Shown: positions 10,254 through 23,520, counted from the stretch's first letter. The stretch: 64,000 nt of DNA from Acanthosoma haemorrhoidale (GCA_930367205.1 OV884013.1:91513333-91577332), one strand, 5' to 3'. Notes: generated from the sequence alone by a model not told the origin. Numbers and translations: made by a program.

Positions 10254-10635
10254 AAAATGTCAACTAAAGCTAACTCTTATCAAGGTGTAAGGTTAATCTT
10301 TATTTAAAGATTGGGGATTAAGACATGCTTATCTTAATACAGTTGAGAAGATGCTAAAAAAAAAAAGATACACGGAGTAAGATTGAATAAGTCTACACAA
10401 CCTCCTAAATCTGATGGTAGGTAGTAATGAAAAGAATGTCAAAATATACGAAGCACGCAAAAAGTCGGACCCACGTCTTTTAATTGGCCGCTATTAACAT
10501 AAAAAAACATTAAGGAGTTAAAGTTATGACTTTCTCACTACGAATATATACATATTGAAGTCAATAATACAAAAAAATACAAATACATTTCTGTGACGTT
10601 TTGAAGTCAAACAATAGAAATTACGTGATACACCC
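10254..10635. other. AT-rich flank, nothing recognised
   Basis: Single-copy-looking AT-rich DNA just outside the right arm. It shows no similarity to the left flank (before 1403) and no convincing target-site duplication of the palindrome. Confidence 0.5.
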
Positions 10636-10712
10636 TGTAGCGACCGCTAACTACAAAATATAAATCACCCTATACTCTATTGTATATATATTGTAAATTG
10701 GTTGTTATATGT
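10636..10712. repeat. Left member of a short inverted repeat pair (possible transposon end)
   Basis: TAGCGACCGCTAACTACAAA followed by a CACCCTATACTCTATTG block is repeated in inverted orientation at 14500-14562. The pair is about 65-70 bp long and about 3.9 kb apart. It could be the terminal repeats of a decayed DNA transposon, or two independent copies of a small element. No transposase is visible between them. Confidence 0.5.
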
Positions 10713-10789
10713 TGTAAATTAATTTAAACAAATGTAAATAACATTACCAAACCATAAGTCATATCAGTGTAAATATTGTAAACAATAAA

Positions 10790-10955
10790 AGACGCAGCTC
10801 CAAAAAACTAAGCAGAGGCCCTTGAAGGGAGAGGCAGGTAGCGAGCGACCCAGGCCTCGGTGGGTCACCACCTAAAACAAAGCGTCACCGCAACTCTGCG
10901 GTGTGGTTGGTCAGAATAACACCCCAGATCATTGGCTACTGACAGCTATAAATAG
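10790..10955. other. GC-rich patch, unclassified
   Basis: A block of higher GC content with short self-complementary words (GGTGGGTCACCACC, GCAACTCTGCGGTG). It looks like a retroposed or structured RNA-derived sequence but matches no class I can name. Confidence 0.35.
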
Positions 10956-10960
10956 GGCAA

Positions 10961-12811
10961 CGTAAGTTTAACCTTAAAAATTACCATATGATATCGACAT
11001 ATCAAGTTTTTTGACTTGTTTCTGCTCCTTACCAATCCGATGTTTAGAACCCTCGAATACACGACCACCTTCCCGATCGATGGCAACAGACTGTACGGAA
11101 AACGTTGGCTGTTAGTTTTAGTCTACATCCTTTCTGAAGGGTGAGGGCTATCACGTTAAAATTTCAAAGAGTTAAATTACATAAGTTAGTCAGTTATATA
11201 GCTTCTAATTCTGTATAACATATATAATATCTACAGAAAACATTGAAGCACCATTTTCAATTTTAGTTTATTTAGTTCCTTATGGATTCTAAATAAAATA
11301 AAGAGGCTTTGAAAAAAAAGGTGGGGTTTTCAGGGGGTTACAACACACCGAAGTGTGCTATTCGGAAGCGTACACTTCTGTGTAAAAATATTGATTAAAT
11401 CAATCGATTAAGATCTCATCATTAAATTTTATAACGTTTTTTCTTTAAAATAGTCGCAATACTTCCTTCTATTAAACAATAATTAGCAAAATTTTATTAT
11501 ACTCAAGTATAAGCTGCATTTTATATTTGTATATTTCGCTAATATATTAATTTTAAGCTATTGCAGTGTGCGATGGATGCTTAGATTGACGAGAAGATTC
11601 CTGCTCCCTGACAAGGAAGCAGAGGATGTAACCGATTTCGGAAAACCATTCTCTGCTTCCTCTTCAGAAATCAGAATCAAGCTGTCCGATGTATTCTCCT
11701 CTCTTTAATTGTAGTTACAAATATATTATATATCATACAATTGTAGGCAAGCAGATATGCTCAATTGCACAAAGGTTTAACTCATAAGTCCGGAACTTTA
11801 ATGAAACAATACTGTTTACGTATATACATTAATATATAAAATTCCCTTTAAATTATATACTTAAAAGCTGTATTTTTGAAGTATAGTACCTGTTTATATA
11901 ATAAATATAAAATACGAAATTGACCAATTGTGCTTACGAACAAAAGACATTTCTGTTTTAGGCTGCAATTACTTCTTTTTTATATAAGAAAAACATATCA
12001 GCATCAAATGTTAAATTTTGATTAGTTTACGATAAACAATTATTACTAATTTTGAGCATTAATTCAATAAATACAAATGGTAAAATATCTTCATATCACA
12101 TTAGAATCGAAGCGTCAAAATGAGTCATAGAGTAATAGTCAGACAAAATATAAACATACAAAATAGTCAGAACCATTGATCTGTAAAGTTATCTTACATA
12201 GTGATCTTAAAACCAATCAATCACTCTTAGATTTAATTTGTTTTAATATTTTATTTTCTATATTTTACAAAAAATTGATTAATGCATTGCCGTAAAAATA
12301 GCACTTAAATCTATTAAGATTATTATTAATTAACTTAATAAATCAGTTTAAGATATACACAAATACAATTTATTACGAAAGACATCTTAAAATGATATGC
12401 AAACCGGATTATTATTTATTAATTACATATACGGTCATAGTCGACCACGACATAGTCGACCACGAGGCTAATTGAATTGACTTGTGCAACTCAACCTTCC
12501 TGGTACCAAGCTGACAAAGAATGAAAACATCTCTTACCAAAATGGTGCCCGAAAAGTGAAGAAAAGTAACTCGCCACCAGTCTAACCACTCAGTCTAATA
12601 ACATCTTTATTAATAAAATATTTAATAAAACTCATACAAATACAAATTATAATTAATTGATACATATTTGCATGGAAGAAAGTATTGCGAGGTATTCTTT
12701 ACTTTTTCTCAAAATTAATTAGAATTTAGGTAAATTTTTATCACAGAAATGTAAAAATTATTAAGTCGTTCAGAGTTCCTTTGGCACACTTCAACGTTAC
12801 ATACGACGTGT
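10961..12811. other. AT-rich non-coding DNA
   Basis: No gene seen. Small items only: an 11 bp stem AGGAAGCAGAG/CTCTGCTTCCT around 11614-11661, and a doubled 15 bp word CATAGTCGACCACGA near 12436-12466. Confidence 0.5.
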
Positions 12812-12850
12812 TGTTTTTTTTTAACCCCTTTTTATTTAACATTTCTACAA
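12812..12850 (-). mobile_element. Third, diverged copy of the short retrotransposon 3' tail
   Basis: A T9 tract followed by AACCCCTTTTTATTTAACAT parallels the tails at 1332 and 57382. Possible target duplication ACATACGA/ACATATGA is weak. Assignment rests on similarity to the two better copies. Confidence 0.45.
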
Positions 12851-14499
12851 ACATATGAACAATATTTAAAGAATTCCTCCTCTTTCTGCACACGCAGATG
12901 CATTTGAAGGAGGGTAGAATTACAAATACAACATTTCTTTTAAAAGATCAATATACAAATATACAGGACTAGGTGATGGGGCTCACCTTCGGATTACAAA
13001 AAGAAGTGCTTGCTTTATTGCTTGAACCAGAGATGTTCGTTGAAGTCCCGCTGTCCCACCGGGAAAGCCTGATAATAGATTTCCACTGTTCGACCTGTTT
13101 TTCCCAAACCCCTAAGACCTTGCTTGCCACACTAACTTTTAACTCGCAGAGACAAAATACCTAATTGTATTGCACTCAGCTGTTTGTGAACCAATTTTTT
13201 TTTTGGCTTTTGTCATTCTATAGTAACCCTGACCATGATGATTTAGGCTAAACATGTTTTGTTTAGGATTTGGTAATATAAAGCATAAGAAACAAAATTA
13301 AACGTGAAAACAGATGGTCCCGTATCTATTAATTAAAACAAGTTTCTCTGACTTTCAGGTCAGCTCAGAACCAGTTTTAGGCTTAAATTTTAACTTTTTC
13401 CCTATGGCTAAGGTTGCATTGAAAACAATAATTTCAAAAATATTCCAAAAAATAATTTTCTTTGACCCAACATAGCAGCCTAGTTGATATCACTCAAGCC
13501 AATTTTAGTATAGCGGCTTTAGCCTGGTTTTTAACTGTTAATAAACAGTAAATCATAAAATTTTGACTATTCGAAATGATGTAAGAAATTCTGAACGAAG
13601 AAAACACTGAACATTATTTTTAACCAAGTATTTAAAAACCAACACGAAATCATGTTACTGTTTATGATTATGTTTGTTAATTTTCACGTCATTTCTTATG
13701 TCGTAATAATTTATATCATAATTGGTTTTAAATCGTTAATTGGTAAAAAATAAATAATCTTTAAACTAATGAGCAAAAAATGGCAACGCTACTTTATTAC
13801 CATCACATAGTTATAAAAACTTACATTTCATTTGTAACACTTTGTTACAAATATACTTATGGCAATAAATGTATTTTTATTAAAGCCCTATAATAAATAA
13901 AATTCTTTGGCTCAACGCTTCTCTAAAACATTCATATGAACTTATTTATACACCACAAAGATCCTCTGGGGTAGAGGTGCTAACTTAATAAATAAATAAA
14001 ATTTATTAATAAAACAATTATAATTTATTAATAAAACAACTTAATCTCGTTCGTCATACTCGGTCCATCTAGGAAGCAGGGTTCACACGTACATATATAT
14101 CAAACGTTTGTACAAGTTCTTCCTCAAAAGGCCTGAGCCTCTGACCCCCAGACATGTAGGAGTATGCTTTAAAAAATAGTACGAAATAAGCAATGCCACC
14201 CAAATAACTATTTTTTACTGTGGTACTTCTAAACCAATTTCTTTTTTAATATGATTTTTGTCGAATTCCTAATTCATTAATCTGATAAAATAGCGAAAGA
14301 ACATTTATAGATTATTAATAGGAAGAAGTCTCTTTAATCAACTAGACAATAAAAACTAAACAATAGTTAGAAGAATTTTTACATGTATAACCCACCACAT
14401 AAATATATTATAAGGAATAAGAATTATTAATCGGTGATCAAAAAATGATTTACATTTGTTTATAATACATTTAGTTCATGTTATTTTACGTTTGCTTAC
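12851..14499. other. AT-rich non-coding DNA
   Basis: A 63-codon open frame at 12973-13164 has no recognisable feature. Nothing else supported. Confidence 0.5.
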
Positions 14500-14562
14500 A
14501 ATATATATGCAATAGAGTAAAGGGTGATTTATCTTATGTAGTTAGCGGTCACTACAATATTT
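14500..14562. repeat. Right member of the short inverted repeat pair
   Basis: GTAGTTAGCGGTCACTACA preceded by CAATAGAGTAAAGGGTGATT mirrors 10636-10712. See that entry for interpretation. Confidence 0.5.
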
Positions 14563-14707
14563 TAATAGTTAAGTATTGTAATCATTCATCATTTTAAATT
14601 TATTCTTTTTTCTATTTCTGAATAAAACATATCTTATTGTGAATTCTATTTATATTAAAGAAATTCCTTCACGTTGACCATCACGTTAGTTTATTCAGCT
14701 AAATTAC

Positions 14708-14945
14708 TATGGATTCGAATAAATTGGGACAGTATTAAATTGAAATATTATTAAGCAATCCTATTTTAATATCACTTTACGCTAATGCAATAATCTGAGA
14801 ATTGTATAGAGTAATCAACTCTATTAGTAGTTAAATAATTTAATTATTCGACTTGAGCGTAGAGGGCATGGGTACTCAGGGTAGGTAAGGTAAAAGGACA
14901 TATTCATCCGTAGAAAGATACATTCTTTATATATTAGCATGCATA
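14708..14945 (+). repeat. Dispersed repeat family C, copy 1
   Basis: Aligns in the same orientation with 33547-33829. Shared words include AATATTATT-AGCAA, TATCACTT-ACGC-AATGCAATA and GATACAT-TCTT-TATATATT. Diverged, with indels. No coding potential. The family identity is unknown. Confidence 0.6.
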
Positions 14946-14967
14946 TAAAATATTAATATTTTATATG
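14942..14967. repeat. 26 bp perfect palindrome
   Basis: CATATAAAATATT is followed directly by its reverse complement. In such AT-rich DNA this may be a simple-sequence by-product or a small cruciform-forming site. Confidence 0.8.
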
Positions 14968-17900
14968 TGCATATAAAAAAAGTTAACTCTTTATTCGTCA
15001 AACTTAGCAGAACATTTGCAAATAGAAATAATTTGTATTATGGCATTATGCACACATTTACATTTTTTTCTGTTGAAAGAGAAGTCTGGATAAACTGATG
15101 AGTACGTTAGGTCAGGAAATACGTTCAACCATCACTGCCTCAAAGCCACAGGTTGAAGGTAGGTAGTAGCTAACACCGTTGTTTAACTGAACAATAATAT
15201 TTAATGGATCGAACAATCATTTTTTATTACTGACTGATATTTTGTTACGTTCAGGCTCAACTTTGACGTCAACAGAACAGTTGGCAGTCCACGCACAAGT
15301 GTCCACCCATAACTCTGTTATCCTAGGTACCTTTTTCAATAAGGTTTCATCTTCAAGGTGTTTTTTAGCAGACTATTTCTGTAACTCGTCAACAATGTAA
15401 AATGGTTATGTTTACATTTTTATTTACAGTTTACAAAAATTTTAAGTTAATAACTTTATAATTGAATTTTCGTCAAAAAAAAACACGCAAAAATGTTGTT
15501 TGATAGACTGGAAAAAAAAATAGCCCACTAATCTTTGAACAAATTATTTTTGATAGAAATAGCTTTTTAAAAAAAAAATTATTATACCTCAGTTATTATT
15601 TCCATATTTTGTTCTAGTTTCGCATTACGGATAAATTCTAGTCTATTTATTTTTATATAAAATGTAGTCCCTTTTTCCACCCCTCCCTCTCTGACCCTTC
15701 CACCCGCAAGAAAAAAATGTTACACGTATAATTACTATGCTTTGAATTTTTCTAGAGGTGAACAGAGCCTTTGATTTTTGTGAGATCGAACAAAATCTTG
15801 AGACCACAAATAATTTTTCCCTCTCTGAATATGAGACTTCAAGGGTATTTTTAAACTTTCCTTTTTCCAGCGTGGTTCGAATTTTGTTTCATCGAAAATG
15901 ACATTAATCTTGTATGGTATATGCACTTGGCAATAGCTTAAGGATATCTTCAGCCAAAATCTTATTTTTCTGCAAGTTGATTTTAAAGCCTTTCTCCACG
16001 AACGGTTTGGCGGTGAGAAAGTGTACGAAACTATCTCACAGCCAAGCCCTCCGAAGACAAATGCCTTACCGAAGTCTGTGTATTTACTTTTTCTTCTTCC
16101 TCTTTAGAATTAAACCTGCAATGAGGTCATTTATAGGGATACATTCTGCATTGCCACAACATATTACCCATGTATGATTGATTATGTTACAGTAGTTGAA
16201 TTGGTGATTACAATAATTGTGTCTTATAGATTATATGACGAAATAGATAAAATAATAATAAAAACTAAAAAATAAGAAATAAAAAGAGTATAGAAAAAGC
16301 GAATAATACATAATTAAATAATAATGATAAAAATACATACAAAATTTCATGAAAAACAAAAGCAAACATTGTACCGAATAATGTGAAATAATTCTTTGAC
16401 CATATTTTCTGTCAGCATTTTTGAACATAATAAACAATGTCTTATTAAAAAAATAAGAACTCCCTAACAAGCTAACAAACGATTTTTTTTTTCAAGTTTA
16501 GGTAATAAAATCTGTACTAAATTGTTTGATATTTAAATAATGGGTAAACATATTACTAACGTTTCTTCGATATTGTTTATGAGAGAAAACAGGTGTTAAC
16601 ATGATGACTACATACATATGTTTTAAAATCGTTCGGAGAAATGGGAATCAAATCTTATTAAAATAACAATGATGTTATTATGTTTAAGCAATCGTTTACT
16701 TGTATCTCCTGAGAGCTACCACCATATATCCATAATTCAGGAGGCTACAATAAAGATTGGACCACAGAGTACGAGTTTCAGAAAATAAGGGAACAAACTA
16801 GGTCTCTTACAAAAAAAAGCAAAAAAAAAAACACAGTCCCACAAAAAATTATCTCGAACACATATCTCTTTTTTTTTTCCTGATTCATGTCACGCTATTG
16901 CTGACAGCAGTCACTTTTTTTTGTCCACCGAGCGGTTATTTAATGTTTCCACTTGAAATAATAACCATTGTATCAGCGTTTCTCAAATCATTTGTCAAGT
17001 ATGTTATTTTTTATTGATACGGTTTTTTTTTGTTTGTTGAATCCTGCTGTAGAATACTAAGAAAAATCCTGTCGTTTATATAAATAAATAACATCACGAA
17101 TAGTTTTCGGTTCAAGCAACTAGTCTGTAGTAAGGTTGATAAACTTTGTTTGCAAAAACTCCTACAGATAGTAAATAACTCTAATAAACAAAAGTAGGGT
17201 GGCCGGTGGAAGATGACCCACCCTTCCTGCCCTGGTTATGGAAAATTTTCAATAAAATCTTTAGATTCAATCAATACAAAAGTATTATATGACTTCAGTG
17301 ACAGTAAGTATGACTTCAGTTATTAGAGAATTGTGTCTTTGGAGGGAAAAAGCTCTTCATCCAAAACCACTTCATTAGAGACTATCGAACAGAGCTCAGA
17401 AGAAACAAACTGCTTGTTGGTTTGGAGGAGGGTACAAGACCACTTACTCCTTCCGCTGCCCTAGTTCAAGTCTATAATTATAAAGGCAATCCCCCCCCCC
17501 CACACTATCCACCAAAGATAAATATTTAATTGAAAAATACTTCATAGGTTTTTTAGTATAAAATGTTCAGCTCAAATCTAACTTATTATATACTTATTGT
17601 GATCCTACCTATTAATACTACCTAATACACCATTCCAAATTTTAAAGCAATTATTAAATAGCATTTATTCGTTAAGAAAATAAATGAAGTATTTGGTAAA
17701 AGGAGTATAAATCAAAAATTGGTTAAAAGCAGATACGTCAATGAGCAGATCTAACGAAAATCTACACTTTTTGGTCCAATCAGTATAAGTCTATAAAAAA
17801 TACCTAAGATATTTTTATTTTAGTTTAAATCAAAAGTTAAAAAAATTAGAATCAATATAATGTGTCGACTGAAAATTTTGCATTTATGACTTATGCTCCT

Positions 17901-18360
17901 TTTGTCAAAAGCTCTAGATATGTTAAATAAACTGCTCACAAATTGAAGTGAACCACTTACAAAAATTTTAATATTATTTATTTGTTGTCACGAGGATGAT
18001 TTGAATTTTTTTCCAGTTTATAATAAACTATTTAATATAAACTATCTTAATCTTAATCACTATGAGGATTAATCAAAAATAAAAATAAACAAAAACAAAA
18101 TCATTTTGTTTACGTAATTGGGATTTAATCTGTATTGAACCACCTAAAGAAATCAATATTCATCTTTCGTTATCAGTACTCATTTAGCCAGTGCGCTAGA
18201 CAGCTTTTTAAAATAGCTTTATGAAGACTTACCGTTGAAGAACTAGGGAGGGGCTTTAGCTCATTTAGAGTTAGGCTATTCTGAGAATAATTTAGACAAG
18301 AGAGAGCATGTTGATTGGCCTGAAGGGACCGTTGTCTAATTACTGATGCTCTACTAAAAC
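14968..18360. other. AT-rich non-coding DNA
   Basis: Open frames of 60-90 codons at 15735-15926, 15914-16177 and 16231-16470 are low complexity or featureless. There is a homopolymer C10 run near 17490. No RNA gene seen. Confidence 0.5.
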
Positions 18361-18389
18361 CATGGTCTTCTCATTCAACTACCTCTGCA

Positions 18390-18910
18390 TCTCTTTCTCC
18401 TATCCTCGCTATTTTAGTCCGGCGTTAGACCCCACACCTTCCTAGTGGGAACCTTCGTCTCGCTAAAACTAGCACCTCCTTGGGAGAGACCTCTCCCTCG
18501 CGGACGACGGTTGCCGTCGCCCTACAACCTATTAGCGTCTCCCACGGCAATCCAGTCTGCTTCTCTCCGGTCCACACTCACCTTTGGTATCCGGATGGTA
18601 TTCGCCTACCCTTAGATACCGAGTGAGAATTCGTGGTCATTCCAAGACCACATAAACTACCTATAAACCTACCCTGTACCTCTTCTCCTGAACATAGTGC
18701 TTTGTCGGGGCACACACCTTCTAAAAATCTTATGGAGTCAGATCAAAACGAATTAGGCTGCCCGCCGACTAGGCCGGCAGCTAGGGTGAAAGACCACAGG
18801 TCCGTCCGCCTTATCTCTGTCTTGGCAATCGCCGGACGGCGGCTAAGAGGTTGCAGCGACCCTAGCCCGCGGCGGGCGTTTCCGCCCCACCTTGGGGACT
18901 CACATATCTG
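18390..18910 (+). repeat. Dispersed GC-rich repeat, copy B (possible LINE 5' end)
   Basis: The first 370 bp match copy A at 845-1235 in inverted orientation. The block ends in an ATG (18731) opening a 60-codon frame starting MESDQNELGC to 18911, rich in Arg, Pro and Ala, in a segment clearly richer in GC and CpG than its surroundings. That layout could be a LINE 5' UTR and ORF1 start. No zinc knuckle or other hallmark is present. Unclassified otherwise. Confidence 0.65.
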
Positions 18911-18924
18911 AGCCCGACAGTTAT

Positions 18925-21900
18925 AAAATTAAGTTGGAATGCCAAATGAACCCACTTCACTTATTAATCAATACATAACAAAGGTCCTGTTTAAAAAAAA
19001 ATCAGTATGGACCTACATACTTTTCCAGCTATGAACGCCTTTTGTTAAATCATGTTCTTTTGCACACAACAACATAATTAACTTTATTGAGTCACACATC
19101 ACTGTTAGCTGTATTTATTCTTGCTTTTGACAACTTATTCAAAACACAGTTTCTTACAAACATGAATGAAAAAAAATTCAATAAAGTTTCTTTGATCTTT
19201 GAATGAATAGTGGTTAGCTAATAAAATGACTCGCCCTTTATGCCATCATAAGTGGTTGTCTATAAAGGTAAATGCCTTTCAGAAGCCCTTCAAAAGAAAT
19301 AACTAGTTAAGGCTAGATCTTCTAGTCAGGTGATGGAATGATGAGGACATACATAGAAAGAAGAACTGACAACACTGTCAACTGTATGGTGTCAGTTCTT
19401 CTCTCAATGCGTGTTCCTATCCTCAATATTCTCCGTGTTGCTTGGTGTTTCTTTCTCCACCTAGATGTTCAAGCAAGAGCCTAAGTAGAAAATCTGTGCG
19501 TTTTTTACGATGTATTGAAAAAAAGAAGTACGATTACAACCACAGACAGTCTTGCTGTTTTAGTTTTGCAAGTTTCTAAGAGACCCGTAACCTGTACTTA
19601 AACATTTTTCGTTCTGTTTTATTTTTGACAACTAAGTTAAAATAATCTGTTCAAAAAACGCAAGAATTTCGACTCATCTTGTAGACATAATCTATATTCA
19701 TTAGTAAAAAAACAAATACATATTAAAGCGTTTATAATTTCTAAAAATAATCATTGAATAATTGTCTCAGTGTTATACTTTTTAAACAATTTCCAAATAG
19801 AAGGTAACTTTTAATGTGGAAAGAAAAATTTACTTGAGAGAAAACTCAGCTGTAATGTAAAGATAAGTAAAATTTATGTTTGTAGTGCCAATTTTATTTT
19901 ATTTTCTCCTCGCACGTAGGGATTTTTATTAGTTATAAAATTTATGCAAATTAAATATTTATTTTGTAGTGACGTCCCGTTAATGTAACCTAACATACTT
20001 GGGAAACTATTTAGTCAATGAAAAGAATAATTTTGTTCCCATTATTTTAATGGTTTCTCCATAGAATAGAGAACAGAAACCTTGGATTTGCACTATAGTT
20101 TTATTTTAAACCGAATCTGTTATATTTGAATATAAAGAGGATTTAAGATTTTAGCGAAGTAAAAAAAGTGAATATCCGACATTTTTATTGTATCATGATA
20201 AGATATCTTATCGAAAAAAAGGCATCGAATGATTATAGCGTAGTAAATATACTATCCTTGATTTTCCACTGATTGATAAGATGTAATCGCTAAAGTGAAA
20301 TTTAACCTTCATAAAGATAATGTTATTTTCCTTCCTGCCGGCCTCTAACAGATTATAAACATGCTGCAGATGTCTACGCGTATAAAGCAACATTATGTTA
20401 AATACAGCATTTCTATAAAACTGTTTATAGCAATGAAAAAACGTATTCATAAACAAACGAATACAAATTACATTCAAATCGACATTGACGAAATTCATTT
20501 TCTTTATTCTTATCTTGTCCGAGACGAAAACAATACAATATTGTTGTCTTTATTTATCCATCGAAGATAGGAGGGGATTTACACTTAAAAATGTACGTTC
20601 CAATAACGTTCTTAAAAATGGAACCATCTTTCTGAAATTGATGATGTTTATTTACTTTTTATTAATTTACAATACCTTACATAATACATTAAGTTACTGT
20701 GACATATATTCACCATTTATCTCTCTTTTTGGCTCGTGTTTGCATCTATTTTATTGTGGTAAAAAAAACTGAATAGAACGATTGGTACATCAAACTGAAC
20801 TTAACTTTTTTTATTACAGCATATTATTCAAGCAATGTCTTGTACGATGATATTGCTATAAAATATAAGTACTTATAATTATACTTTGTAAAACTGTGCA
20901 CAGCTCCCAGACCACGCCTCTTCTAATGGGCGTGGCTATTTCGACATATTCGTCCATTTGCAAATCGCATCAGTTTTCGCATATAACAAACACGTTTTTA
21001 TGAACAAATGTCATTAATTATTTAATGCCGTATTGTTTATTTATTTATAGTTACCGCTTAGGTACAAAATAATGACTGTTTCATTTGCTGACAAAATTTA
21101 CGAAGTCCTGAGCCTATTAGGACTATTATCACTATTCCTTAGCAAATTAAAACCCTTAGTTTTTCTTATTACCTTAGTTTGGTGAACATAATCATGCTTA
21201 CTAAACCTTGAGGAAAAATTCAGCACAACATTGGAAATGCCAATACTACATGTAAACATAAATTTTAACTAATTCTTTTAATTATAACATAATATAATAT
21301 GTTTGATAGTAAAATAGTCAATTACACTATAGCTGGATTAGCTCTGTAATATATAAAAAACTATATACAATACAATAATTTTAGTGTGAAAAATCTAGCT
21401 TACTAATAAAGTTGAAACAATAACTTTATATACTATACACAACCCATTCATTAAACCGAATCACTTATCACTTATCTCCTACTCATACAGCACTAATCTA
21501 TGAGATAGAATAATCTCATTAAAAGTATGTATTATTAATTTTACTCTAAATCTAATTTAAGACTAATATTTAGCAGTTAAATGACCTCGTTAAAAGTAAT
21601 CATTTTTATTTTGATGATTCTGGAAAATAATTTTCTTAGACAGGGTTATTTATTATTCAAGTAATCACTCTCAACAAGTGTCAAAAGACAACCTTGCACC
21701 CCTTTATCTTCTGGACTCTGAACTATGTAATTATTAATATTAAATTCACCCGATTATTATAAAAATATCATATTTGAATTGGATACAAAAATATATAACA
21801 AATTGATAAATCATCGATCTACTACCACACTGGAAAATGCGTTTTCATATCGATAACATTTACATATTGAATGTAATTAATTAACTTTTTTTATTATAAT

Positions 21901-23310
21901 AATAAATGAGAGACATTATTAGAATATTTAACAAAACTATTTTTCTACAATTTATGTGAAAAAAAACCGTTTATATTTGTTTCGTAACAGATATAAGGTG
22001 ATTTTTTGTGAAGTTGGCACCCCTAAATATTGAAAATGTCTCGACTCACGGTCTGAAGTGAAGTCAGGCGCCCACTGACAATGACACAACTCAGATCTGA
22101 CTAGTCCAGGTTTACGGACTGCTCTCTTGATAACGCCACTCTGGTTCTCCTGCGGGACAAACCCATAACATATTAGGTCATGCCATCGTATATCTTTTCA
22201 ATGTAATTTAAAAAAAATATATATGATTCAGTGCGCTAAGTCTTTTTTTTTTTAACATTTAACATCAACCACTTACTAATAATAGGAATTAGATAGAGTC
22301 TACTTCCATTCAGGAAAATACTTCATAATATTCATAAGTATCTACTTTAATGTTCGTAAATCCGACCTGCAAGTTTGAAGACACATTCCATGACACATGA
22401 AAATGTGCTTACTAGTTGTTGGTGTACAATAATTTAAACCATGCAAACAAATTAAATTACTTAAATAAATAATTAAAATTGAATTAAAGCACGAAATTTC
22501 CCTTATTTTTAAACTCTCTCAAGTTCCAGCTCAGAAGTTATTCAAGATGATTTTCCCCCTAATGGTTAAAGATATAAGAAAAATGGTAACTCAAAAACGT
22601 TCCAACAGAATAAAATTTGTTTCGATCAAACAATAGAAATGCTGTATTTAATATCATTTCATGTCAGGGCAATTTCGATAAGGTTTTTTTCGGAAGGGGG
22701 GAGCTTAGCTATTTATTGTATATTTTTTTATATTTGCTACGTTTTTCACAGATGATAAACAAACAAAATGTAACACAAAAAAACTTCTGGTTTGGTGGAA
22801 GGAAGAATTATTAAACAAATGGTGGCTGTACATTCGGACAGGAATCCTAATCAGGAAGTGAGCGTAAGGATTCCACATCACACGAGATAAGCTTATATGT
22901 CGATCTATTTAATTAATTAATATAACAAAATTGACTAATAATCGAATTAATTATTTTCAATTAGTGTCCATTATTAAATTTGTTACCTTTTTTTAAAAAA
23001 AACTGCCTTTAAAAAAAGTTCTTAGAACCAAAAATGAGGATAGAATAGTGAATATAACTCGTATTTAAGATTTTTAAAAGTTTTATTGGTTGAGAAAATG
23101 TCTTTTCAGAGACCGAGATGGTTTAACAAGTATGTTACATCATGTTCATTCACACTTTTCCTTCATTGCCTACGTCATTTAGTTCGTTTAAAAACACCTT
23201 TTCGTTTAATGAACCTGTTAGATACATAGATGTTGATAGCAGTAAGTCTTTATGAAACGTCAAGAGATAATAAAAAAAAAAATTTGAAATGGTAAGAGAC
23301 TAGAGAGAGT
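18925..23310. other. AT-rich non-coding DNA with one hairpin
   Basis: Frames of 65-96 codons at 20208-20498, 20361-20570, 20485-20772 and 22617-22814 overlap one another or are low complexity; none resembles a known protein. A CCACGCC/GGCGTGG hairpin lies near 20914-20935. The 19336-19430 hairpin is listed separately. Confidence 0.5.
19336..19430. repeat. Imperfect hairpin, about 40 bp arms and 18 nt loop
   Basis: AGAAGAACTGACA (19359-19371) pairs perfectly with TGTCAGTTCTTCT (19390-19402), and weaker pairing continues outward (TGAGGACAT... against ...TATCCTCAATA). The size and shape would fit a pre-microRNA-like fold or a small foldback element. There is no evidence of expression. Confidence 0.5.
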
Positions 23311-23314
23311 ACTA

Positions 23315-23470
23315 ACCTGTTTCCAAGAAGAGGTCTGGAAGGCGAAGGAGGTCCTCCGGGTGTGGTGCACTACTTATACAGCTAAGACCCGCCCCCTGCC
23401 CCCACCAAGGGGTTGGCAGCAAACTGGCCAATCAGAGGGTGCGCAGGAGGGTAACATTACGTCATTGGTG
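23315..23470 (-). promoter_or_regulatory. Candidate core promoter and non-coding first exon, minus strand
   Basis: Read on the minus strand, in order: inverted CCAAT at 23464-23468, a CRE/ATF site TGACGTAA (23457-23464), ATTGG (23428-23432), GGGGGCGGG GC box (about 23389-23397), TATAAG (23373-23378), a short exon with no ATG, then CAG/GTTAGT, a consensus splice donor with GT at 23315-23316. The expected transcription start is about 30 bp after the TATA, near 23347. The block is much richer in GC than its surroundings. The elements are seen; that they drive a host gene extending to lower coordinates is inference. A downstream exon could not be identified. Confidence 0.5.
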
Positions 23471-23520
23471 AACCGACACAACCTCTTCCCTATTTTTACA
23501 TTCTAATCGCGACCTTGTCG

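Noticed and set aside
16231..16470. 79-codon minus frame rich in Phe and Tyr
   Set aside because: Low-complexity AT-rich sequence; would translate this way by composition alone.
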